Assembly (NCBI RefSeq): GCF_001421415.1
Contig: NZ_LMKH01000010.1
Location: 214 to 35,544 of the forward strand
Direction: 5' to 3'
From: Sphingomonas sp. Leaf208
GTDB lineage: Bacteria > Pseudomonadota > Alphaproteobacteria > Sphingomonadales > Sphingomonadaceae
DNA: 35,331 nucleotides
In this document: piece by piece, positions 25,517-32,354 of the stretch
Layout of the letters: each line of letters starts with the position of its first letter
Position numbering within the stretch: position 1 is the stretch's first letter
Notes under the pieces: generated by a model
Databases searched by the model: none
Seen by the model: the letters and a program-made list of their open reading frames with translations, nothing else
What the model was told of the DNA's origin: nothing
Translations under genes and position numbers: made by a program

Positions 25517-28459
25517 ATGAAGGCAATGCGTAAACTCACAGCACTCCGATCGGTTCTATTCACGGCTAGCTCCGTTGTAGCGCTTCTAGGCGCACAGTCC
25601 GCAACGGCGCAGCAGACCACGTCGGACGGTCCGGCAGCAGCGGCCCCGGATGCGGCAACGCCACCGGTTCAGGACGGCGCCAACGAGCAGGACATCGTCG
25701 TGACAGGCGTCCGTGGGGCGCAGCAGAAGGCGATCAACGTCAAGCGCGAGGCGTCGCAGATCGTCGACTCGATCGCCGCCGAAGACATCGGCAAGCTGCC
25801 CGACGTAACCATCGCCGATTCGCTTCAGCGGGTCACCGGCGTGCAGATCACGCGGTCGGCCGGACAGGGCGCCTCGGTCAACATCCGCGGTCTGGCGAAC
25901 GTCCTGACGACGCTGAACGGCGAGCAGTTCCTCGGCGCATCCAACATCACCGGGGCGCAGCCCAACCTGACGGACATTCCGTCCACCCTGTTCGCGGGCG
26001 TCGACGTCATCAAGTCGCCAACGGCCGCCGACCTCACGGGCGGCAACTCGGGTATCATTGCTCTCAAGACCCGCCGGCCCTTCGATCTCCACAAGGGGCT
26101 GACGGCGACGGGCTCGGTGCAGGACACGTACGGGAACATCACCAAGGACTGGAGCCAGAACGCTTCTGCCCTGGTCGCATACAACGGCAGTCGCATCGGC
26201 TTTCTCCTTGCCGGCTCGTATGACCACGAGATCCTGAGCAACAAGAACCCGCGCGTGACCAACGGCATCCTGAAGACGACCGATGCCCAGGCCGGCTTCG
26301 ACGTCCGCAAGGACGGCGACATCACGAACAGCAAGAAGCTCGCCGACAAGGACTATTTCTACAATCCCGTCGCGCTCGAGTTCGACAACGGGCAGACGCA
26401 GCGCGAGCGGATCGGCGCGAACGCTTCGGTCCAATACGACGTCACGGATTCCATCCAGCTCATCGGCGACGTCGCCTACACGCGGTTCCGCAACAGGAAC
26501 TCGGGCAACACCGCCGTGCTGCACGGCAACTTCTCGAACGACAGCTACCTCCCGTCGTCGATCATCGACAGCAACGGCGTCGTCCAGTTCGCCGATCTGA
26601 ACCTGTCGCGGTTCCAGGTCCACACGTTGAACGCCTACAGCAAGGCTCGGTCGATCAACACGAACCTCGAGGCCCGCTTCAAGAACGACGGGCCGTTCAG
26701 CGCCACCCTTCGCTACGTGCACGGGGATTCGCGGAACAGCTCGACCCAGACCGACATCGACTCCTGGGCGACCAGAGCGGGCGTCGTTCCCCGTTCGCTT
26801 CCGACCAGCTGCGCGGGAGCCACGATTCCGGCCAACTGTAGCTACGCCAACCCAGGCGGCTTGGCCGCCGTTCGCGCTACGGTGGACTTCCGCGGATCGG
26901 AGCCTTCGGTGAACTTCCTCACGGACGTGACGAACCCAGCCAACTACTCCCTGACCTCCACCTGGTCGCAAGCGTCGAAGCAGAAGGCTACGCTCGACGT
27001 CTACCGCGCGGACGCGCAATACGATACCGACCTGGGGCCGCTCAAGAACATCCGCATCGGCGGCAGGTACGGCAATCGCGACGCCGGCAACAACGCATTC
27101 CGATATCTGTCGCCTATCGGTCCGGCCGGCCATCTGTACTTCTACAAGGATCCCCTCATCGTCGACACGGTCGGCTACAGCGTGGTACCGATCCGCAAGT
27201 TCAACGATCTCCCAGGACTGGTGACGTCCGCGGGCGGCTTCGGACCCATCAGCGGCATCCCCAACGTTCCTGCCATCTCGCCCAACGCGCTGAACGACGT
27301 GAACGCCTACAACGCGCTGCTCTTCCCGGGCACGAAGGCCTACCTCGACCCCCAGAACAGCTATCGCGTGACCCAACGCCAGATCAGCGCCTACGCCGAA
27401 GCCAACTTCGACGGGTCGGTGGGCTCGCTCGAATTCACCGGAAACGCGGGCGTGCGCTACGTGAAGACGAAGCTCGGCATCTACTCCTTCCCGACGAACG
27501 GCCAGTTCATCGGCGATCTCTCGTTCAACGGCGTCGCCATCGCAGCAGGAACGACCAAGTCGAACAACGATAGCGACGACTTCCTGCCGGACGCCAACCT
27601 GAGCCTGCACGTGCGTCCGGACATGTATCTCCGCTTCGCCTACGCCAAAACGCTCGGCCAACTCGATCTCTCCCAGTTCGGCCGCGGTCTGGCATCGTCG
27701 TACGCTGTGAACGGAACGCGAACCTATCAGGGGGTGGCACTCGATCCGAGCTTACAGCGCTACAGTTCCGGATCTGCGGGCAACCCCAATCTCGAACTGC
27801 CGCGATCCGCCAACTACAACGTCTCTTACGAGTGGTACTTCAACCAGAGCAGCCTCCTTTCGGTCGCCGCCTTCTGGTTCGACGTTAAGAGCTTCCTGCA
27901 GACGAACACGCTGATCGAGGCGCAGCCTGACGCCGATGGCGTCGTCCGCGAAGGCGGTCCGGTCACGCGACCGGTCAATGGCAAGGGCGGCTCCATCAAG
28001 GGTGTCGAAGTCGGCTTCCAGACCGTCTTCGACTGGCTCCCCGGCACGCTCAGCGGCTTCGGCGGCCAGCTGAACTACACCTACTCGGACAGCGGCAGCT
28101 CAAACGTCGATCTCTTCGGCAAGTCGCTGCCCGTTCCGGACAACTCGAAGCATCAGGCCAACGCGGTGCTGTTCTATCAGAAGGGCCCAGTGCAGGGTCG
28201 CGTGGCCTACAACTATCGGAGCAAGCGCTTCGGCGGGTTCGTTGCCGCGGCTGATGACAATCTGGCCGTCTGGAACCGCGCGACAGGCTATCTGGACGCG
28301 TCCGCGAGCTATGACGTGACACCGAAGTTCACGATGTTCGTGCAAGGGTCGAACCTGACCAAGGAGAACGAGGAGCAATACGCCCAGTTCAAGAACTTCT
28401 GGTATGGCTCGAGCATCTTCGAACGACGAGTGACATTTGGCGTCCGCATCCGCAACTGA
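25517..28459 (+). CDS. TonB-dependent outer-membrane receptor (copy 2)
   Basis: A 980-residue receptor with a signal peptide ending near SATAQQ, a Pro/Ala-rich linker, DIVVTGVRGAQQKAINVKRE, and the same plug signatures as copy 1 (IADSLQRVTGVQITRSAGQG, SVNIRGLANVLTTLNGEQFL). The barrel ends ERRVTFGVRIRN. The two receptors align along their whole length and share long identical stretches, so they arose by duplication; differences are spread over the barrel, where ligand loops lie. Copy 2 has its own operator dyad and its own strong terminator, so it can be a separate transcript. GAGGGG precedes the ATG closely. The ligand is presumably related to that of copy 1. Confidence 0.92.
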   Translation: MKAMRKLTALRSVLFTASSVVALLGAQSATAQQTTSDGPAAAAPDAATPPVQDGANEQDIVVTGVRGAQQKAINVKREASQIVDSIAAEDIGKLPDVTIADSLQRVTGVQITRSAGQGASVNIRGLANVLTTLNGEQFLGASNITGAQPNLTDIPSTLFAGVDVIKSPTAADLTGGNSGIIALKTRRPFDLHKGLTATGSVQDTYGNITKDWSQNASALVAYNGSRIGFLLAGSYDHEILSNKNPRVTNGILKTTDAQAGFDVRKDGDITNSKKLADKDYFYNPVALEFDNGQTQRERIGANASVQYDVTDSIQLIGDVAYTRFRNRNSGNTAVLHGNFSNDSYLPSSIIDSNGVVQFADLNLSRFQVHTLNAYSKARSINTNLEARFKNDGPFSATLRYVHGDSRNSSTQTDIDSWATRAGVVPRSLPTSCAGATIPANCSYANPGGLAAVRATVDFRGSEPSVNFLTDVTNPANYSLTSTWSQASKQKATLDVYRADAQYDTDLGPLKNIRIGGRYGNRDAGNNAFRYLSPIGPAGHLYFYKDPLIVDTVGYSVVPIRKFNDLPGLVTSAGGFGPISGIPNVPAISPNALNDVNAYNALLFPGTKAYLDPQNSYRVTQRQISAYAEANFDGSVGSLEFTGNAGVRYVKTKLGIYSFPTNGQFIGDLSFNGVAIAAGTTKSNNDSDDFLPDANLSLHVRPDMYLRFAYAKTLGQLDLSQFGRGLASSYAVNGTRTYQGVALDPSLQRYSSGSAGNPNLELPRSANYNVSYEWYFNQSSLLSVAAFWFDVKSFLQTNTLIEAQPDADGVVREGGPVTRPVNGKGGSIKGVEVGFQTVFDWLPGTLSGFGGQLNYTYSDSGSSNVDLFGKSLPVPDNSKHQANAVLFYQKGPVQGRVAYNYRSKRFGGFVAAADDNLAVWNRATGYLDASASYDVTPKFTMFVQGSNLTKENEEQYAQFKNFWYGSSIFERRVTFGVRIRN

Positions 28460-28522
28460 GCTTCACGCGATACCCTAGGCTGGTTCTCCTCCCCTTGACC
28501 AGCCACTCACGGGGTTCACTCA

Positions 28523-28557
28523 GGCCGCAGCGACATTTCGCTGCGGCCATATTTTTG
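28523..28557 (+). terminator. Factor-independent terminator after TonB receptor copy 2
   Basis: GGCCGCAGCGA (28523-28533) pairs perfectly with TCGCTGCGGCC (28538-28548) around the loop CATT and is followed by ATATTTTTG. An 11-bp G/C-rich stem with a T tract is a textbook terminator, ending the receptor transcript before the ROK gene. Confidence 0.88.
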
Positions 28558-28586
28558 TTCGCGTCACCAGCCGTATTTGATGCAAT

Positions 28587-29855
28587 ATGGAGGGGATGAA
28601 TGATAGCGGTAACAACAAGATGGTGGCGACGGTGTCCAAGGACGACGGCATGCGTGGCAACGACCGGCAGCCTCGGCTGACCGTTGGCCTGTCTGGCAGC
28701 AATCTTGTCCGCGTCAGCGACTTCAACCAGCGGGTGGTGCTGCAAGCCATCCGTGTCGCAGGAGGCGAGGTTTCGCGGTCCGAACTCGCCGCGGCGACCG
28801 GCCTCACGTTTCCCACCATAGCCAACATCACCCGTCGTCTCATCGACGAGGGTCTCATCCACGAGACCGCCCGCATCAAAGGCCCCAGAGGTAGCCCCGC
28901 TTCGCGGCTCGCGATCGATCCCGACGGCTGCTTTTCGCTAGGGGTAAACATCGATCGAGATCATGTCGCCGTGGTGATCCTCGACCTCGCGGGAGGCGTT
29001 CGCGCGCGATCCGTCAAGGAGGTTGATTTTCCTAGCCCCGAAATGGTCGTCGACTTCGTTCAGGAGTGGTACGCCGAGACGACTGACGCATTGAAGCTGG
29101 ACCGAGAACGCTTCATCGGCATCGGTCTTGCGATACCTGACGATATTGGAACGATCGCGCTGCCGAAGATGCCCGAGGCATACGGCGTCTGGGCAACGAC
29201 GAACGTCTCACTCCTACTTCAAGATGGACTGGGCCTGCCCGTCCTCCGCGACAACGACGCCGCAGCGGCAGCGATCGGGGAAGCGCAGTTCGGCAACGGA
29301 CGGCAATTCACCGACTTCTTCTACGTGTTGATCAGCGCCGGACTGGGCGGTGCTGTCGTCGTGGACAACGAGTATGTGCGCGGCGGAAACGGGCGAGCAG
29401 GTGAACTCGGACTGCTTCCTGCGGACTTCAACCATCCCGCAGGGCCGACCGTCCAGGACTGCGTGTCTTTGTCTGAACTTAGACTCAGGCTGGAGAAAGC
29501 GGGGTATTCGGGTAGCGTGGCGGAACTTCGTGCAGACGTCGAACGCCACAACCCGGTCGTCCGCGCTTGGTCCTTAGAGGCGGCAAAGACTCTCACGCTC
29601 CCCATCATGACGGTGAACGCCCTCCTCAACCCGACCGCGATCTTCATCGGCGCGCGACTGCCGTCGTGCCTACTGGACAGCCTCATACTCGAACTGAACC
29701 GTAACATCGCCGCGCTCGGAAGCGCGGTCCCGAACATGGCTTTGATCCAACGAGCCAGTCATGACGAGGACGCCGTCGCGATCGGTGCGGCCATTTTGCC
29801 GTTCATAGCCCATACGTTGCCGTCGCACGCTGCACTCATGAAGAACCTTAGCTGA
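28587..29855 (+). CDS. ROK-family transcriptional regulator
   Basis: A 422-residue protein. A winged helix at about residues 45-95 (VVLQAIRVAGGEVSRSELAA, then LTFPTIANITRRLIDEGLI) is followed by a ROK domain beginning SLGVNIDRDHVAVVILDLAG, with LRDNDAAAAAIGEAQFG and LISAGLGGAVVVDN. The ROK zinc cluster is degenerate (GELGLLPADFNHPAG), which fits a repressor rather than a kinase. It is the last intact gene of the locus and has its own promoter, since a terminator separates it from the receptor. It is the second candidate binder of the 21-bp dyads. The start is uncertain: ATG 28587 and ATG 28596 are both in frame, with GGAGGGG between them. Confidence 0.87.
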   Translation: MEGMNDSGNNKMVATVSKDDGMRGNDRQPRLTVGLSGSNLVRVSDFNQRVVLQAIRVAGGEVSRSELAAATGLTFPTIANITRRLIDEGLIHETARIKGPRGSPASRLAIDPDGCFSLGVNIDRDHVAVVILDLAGGVRARSVKEVDFPSPEMVVDFVQEWYAETTDALKLDRERFIGIGLAIPDDIGTIALPKMPEAYGVWATTNVSLLLQDGLGLPVLRDNDAAAAAIGEAQFGNGRQFTDFFYVLISAGLGGAVVVDNEYVRGGNGRAGELGLLPADFNHPAGPTVQDCVSLSELRLRLEKAGYSGSVAELRADVERHNPVVRAWSLEAAKTLTLPIMTVNALLNPTAIFIGARLPSCLLDSLILELNRNIAALGSAVPNMALIQRASHDEDAVAIGAAILPFIAHTLPSHAALMKNLS

Positions 29856-29922
29856 CGCCCTGCTCCCGATCGTCGCGTCCCGACATGGCGCGGCGGTAGA
29901 AGTCCAACGTCAGCGTCACGGA

Positions 29923-30262
29923 CTACAGGAACAGCGCCGGGTCAAAGCGCGGCCCTTCGTCTCTCAGGAACGCAAGCTGTGCGTTCACCTCATGCCATTC
30001 GTAGTGCGCAGCGACGTCCTGCAACCGCGCACGGATCATCTCCCGTCCTGCAAAGGGGACGTGTGGATCCTGCCGCCCCCAAACGAATATGGTTTCGGCC
30101 TTCAAGTTCGACATGCGCTTCAGGCTGTCGTCCGACCCACCCTCTCCGAGTGTGGCCGAGTGGATCTCGGTGGGGTAAAAGCAGGCGGCCGCAGACACCC
30201 GCGGATCGAGTGCCGCCCGATAGGGGAGATGGCCACCGAGGCACACGCCGAACGTGCCAAGT
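29923..30262 (-). pseudogene. Dienelactone hydrolase family, 3' remnant
   Basis: The frame from about 30262 down to 29923 encodes the C-terminal half of a dienelactone-hydrolase-like alpha/beta hydrolase. It has the cysteine elbow (TFGVCLGGHLPYRAAL), CFYPTEIHS, VWGRQDPHVPF, and the tail YEWHEVNAQLAFLRDEG. The expected catalytic histidine (usually NAQHAF in this subfamily) is leucine here. No N-terminal half or start is present. Upstream of the cysteine elbow the sequence switches to an unrelated gene fragment on the other strand, so this is a broken gene at a recombination junction. Confidence 0.75.
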
Positions 30263-30504
30263 CTGCCATCGGCAGCCGCGGCATCACGGCCAACACCGTC
30301 GCCCCCGGCGCGATCGAGACCGACTTCTTGGGCGGTGCCGTGCGCGAGATCCCCCATTACAACCAGGCATTCGCCGGCATGACGGCGCTCGGCCGCGTCG
30401 GCCTGCCTGACGACATCGGCCCCATGGTCGCGAGCTTGCTCGGTCCAGACAACCGCTGGGTCAACGGCCAGCGCTTGGAATGGTCATGTCAGACATCTCC
30501 ATGA
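30263..30504 (+). pseudogene. Short-chain dehydrogenase/reductase, 3' remnant
   Basis: The plus-strand frame reads GSRGITANTVAPGAIETDFL, then FAGMTALGRVGLPDDIGPMV and LLGPDNRWVNGQRLEW. This is the C-terminal third of an SDR oxidoreductase, from the strand after the catalytic Tyr-Lys helix to near the end. The Rossmann nucleotide-binding half is missing, and the last few residues diverge from the family ending (usually GQRIEVSGG). It abuts the dienelactone hydrolase remnant head-on at about 30262, with no start codon or promoter. Confidence 0.75.
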
Positions 30505-30572
30505 GCTTCAAATGTGAGATAGGACGCAAGCCGCGTCATTGATGCTGCCGGTAAGCGTCCACCCAACCCGGC

Positions 30573-30643
30573 CGTTCCCGAAAATTCGATGATCGGCAGA
30601 CACAGTTATGGGCGCCCCGTATTTGTCAGAAAGGGTATACCCT
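30573..30643 (+). repeat. Right copy of the resolvase-like site (core AGGGTATACCCT)
   Basis: It aligns with 5534-5603 in the same orientation and has the same perfect palindromic core, here at 30632-30643. The flank also contains an imperfect dyad, CAGACA...TTTGTCAG, between about 30597 and 30629. It lies about 100 bp beyond the 3' end of the serine resolvase gene at 30744-31394, an arrangement consistent with a res site used by that enzyme. Confidence 0.5.
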
Positions 30644-30743
30644 GAGTGGGCATGGGCTTTGGTACGCAAAACCCGTTCAAACAGGGTCGGTAGCAGAGAA
30701 ATCGGACACCTCATTATGAGGGTCTAGAGTCTGCCTGAACACA

Positions 30744-31394
30744 TTAGGGGTGCGCGTCTGACATTGCTGCGTTGGCCTCCGCCTGTCGACGGCGATCACG
30801 AGCAATCTTGGCGAGCAGCGTTCGACTGCACCCAGTCGCATCCATTATATCGCGCCAGCTTCGGCCATCGCGAAGAAGGCTCGAGATCGCAGCGTTGCGG
30901 GTCTTGTTCTCGGGACGCCCCTTATAAAGGCCCGCTGCCTTGGCTTTTGCGGTGCCTTCGGCTTGTCGACGACGGCGATCCTCATAGTCCTTACGGGCAA
31001 CCGCGGCGAGTACGTCCAACATCATGGCGTTGACCGCTGCGAACATTCGGCCGGTGAACTCATCCGTCGGTGCCGTCAGGATCCACGACGTCGGCAGGTC
31101 GAGTGCAACAACCCGGACCTGCTTGGCGTCGATTAGATTTCGCAGTTTGATCCAGTCTGGGGAGGTGAGGCGGGAAAGCCGATCAACCTGCTCGACTAGG
31201 AGCACGTCTCCCGGCTCGCAGTCCGAAAGCAGGCGGAACAGCTCTGGTCGGTGAAGCTTGGCTCCACTTTCGTTTTCGACATAGCGGGCTGCAATCCGAA
31301 GCCCGTGCTCGGTCGCAAACACGTCGAGGGCGCTCTTGGCGCGCGACGCATCCTGTTCGGAGGTAGAAGCGCGAAGATAGGCTCGGATAAACAT
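30744..31394 (-). CDS. Serine resolvase/recombinase
   Basis: A 216-residue protein of the resolvase/invertase family. The N-terminal catalytic domain starts FIRAYLRASTSEQDASRAKS with the nucleophile Ser10, and continues with ARYVENESGAKLHRPELFRL, DVLLVEQVDRLSRL and VVALDLPTSW. The E helix (AVNAMMLDVLAAVARKDYED, then RRRRQAEG) leads into a C-terminal helix-turn-helix (SWRDIMDATGCSRTLLAKIA). It resembles resolvases carried by plasmids and transposons. It would act on dyad sites such as the one about 100 bp past its own end. Its promoter faces the structured region upstream of the XRE gene, so the two transcripts diverge from 31.4-32.0 kb. Confidence 0.92.
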   Translation of the reverse strand: MFIRAYLRASTSEQDASRAKSALDVFATEHGLRIAARYVENESGAKLHRPELFRLLSDCEPGDVLLVEQVDRLSRLTSPDWIKLRNLIDAKQVRVVALDLPTSWILTAPTDEFTGRMFAAVNAMMLDVLAAVARKDYEDRRRRQAEGTAKAKAAGLYKGRPENKTRNAAISSLLRDGRSWRDIMDATGCSRTLLAKIARDRRRQAEANAAMSDAHP

Positions 31395-31576
31395 CCCGTA
31401 GTCTGCTATATGTGGTACTTATTAGTCTAGTCCTTTTTACGCCATCAGGACGTGATTAAAGTACCAGCTATTGAGAGGTCTGCGGAAGGCATACCCAAAA
31501 AGAACCGCCGGAATGATGGTCGGGAGGTCGGCGGCAACAGAATGCTAGGGAGAGCAGGAGACCCGTCGGCCATTCG

Positions 31577-31607
31577 GATGAAATATCGCCTGCAGCGATA
31601 TTTCATC
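31577..31607. repeat. Perfect 13-bp inverted repeat (hairpin or operator)
   Basis: GATGAAATATCGC and GCGATATTTCATC flank the 5-base centre CTGCA. A 26-of-31 dyad of this quality in a non-coding region is either a binding site (for instance for the XRE protein) or an RNA/DNA hairpin, such as the stem of a retron msd. It has no T tract, so it is not a terminator. Confidence 0.85.
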
Positions 31608-31778
31608 TTGCTGTCGAGCCCTGAGGACTCTACATGGATCGGGCGATGGTAGCTCATAGTGAACCCGTCAGAAGCAGGGGCGATCTCAAGCCCTGTGGGA
31701 GAATGGTTCTCCCGACTACCACCTGTGTCTCGGCGGGGGGGCGGCGCGCCGCACCCGCCCGGGACCGGGCGCGGCATG

Positions 31779-32014
31779 CCCGAGGTATAAACGCTCCGGA
31801 ACACAGCTCTCACAAGTGCCTACGGGGGCCGGCATTTGTCGCCGGTCTGGCAAGAAAGAGAGCGCCAAATGAGCAACGACCTTCGCACGCAGCGGCACCA
31901 GCCACGACCTCCGTCGCGTTGGCTCCTTCTGATGAAGGTAGTTATCGCGGTAGGGCGAGTGGTTTCATTCGTGATGTTTCTCTTGAAACACCACGAGTAA
32001 GCGGTGACCTCGGG
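31779..32014 (+). ncRNA. Candidate retron msr-msd RNA (structured region before the XRE gene)
   Basis: The 640-bp gap between the divergent resolvase and XRE genes carries many inverted repeats but no supported gene. CCCGAGGT (31779-31786) and ACCTCGGG (32007-32014) are an 8-bp complementary pair about 220 bp apart that could be the a1/a2 stem of a retron RNA. Between them lie stems such as GCCGGC with GCCGGT near 31830, CCTTC-TGAT-GAAGG near 31925, and GTGGTTTCA with TGAAACACCAC near 31960-31994. The distance and position upstream of the reverse transcriptase operon fit retrons. The boundaries are a guess; the G/C-rich stem near 31728-31785 and the 31577 hairpin could belong instead. Confidence 0.3.
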
Positions 32015-32039
32015 ATAGCCGAACTAAGGATGTTCGACG

Positions 32040-32354
32040 ATGACAAAAAGACCCGTAATCAATGAAGCGCTTCGTTTACTTCGACTCTACTGCCGCTATT
32101 CACAGACAGAGATGGCCGAACGTGTAGGGGTGACGCAGTCACTAATCTCTGACGTGGAGGGTGCACGCAAAGCTGTCAGCATGGATTTGCTTGAAGCCTA
32201 CAGCGCTGCTGTGAATGTGAAGATGTCGCAATTACTGTTTTTCGCGGAAGAGATAGAAGGTCAGCCGATCGCGCGGCGGGGTCAACTCATTGTCGCGGAA
32301 AAGGTGCTGCAGATACTCGAGAAGCTGCATCCAGGTCAACGTGAAGCAGCATAA
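32040..32354 (+). CDS. XRE/Cro-type helix-turn-helix protein of the retron-like operon
   Basis: A 104-residue protein with an XRE HTH at about residues 8-60 (LRLYCRYSQTEMAERVGVTQ, then SLISDVEGARKAVSMDLLEA), followed by a short C-terminal helical tail (GQLIVAEKVLQILEKLHPGQ). AAGGA lies about ten bases before the ATG. Its last codons overlap the start of the reverse transcriptase gene, so the two are one operon. Some retron types carry a small HTH partner that regulates the operon or acts as part of the effector complex; which applies here is unknown. The coding DNA is visibly more AT-rich than the catabolic cluster, which fits recent acquisition. Confidence 0.85.
   Translation: MTKRPVINEALRLLRLYCRYSQTEMAERVGVTQSLISDVEGARKAVSMDLLEAYSAAVNVKMSQLLFFAEEIEGQPIARRGQLIVAEKVLQILEKLHPGQREAA

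Noticed and set aside
25586..27661. A 691-codon open frame on the minus strand opposite the second TonB receptor
   Set aside because: It is an antisense shadow of a GC-rich gene: no domain, Arg/Val-rich low-complexity composition, and the plus strand encodes a clear receptor with signal peptide and barrel.
31577..31607. Reading the perfect hairpin as a transcription terminator
   Set aside because: It lies upstream of both divergent genes rather than after one, and has no T tract.
31395..32039. A CRISPR array or tRNA gene in the structured gap
   Set aside because: The inverted repeats differ from each other, there are no regularly spaced direct repeats, and no cloverleaf with a T-loop sequence was found.
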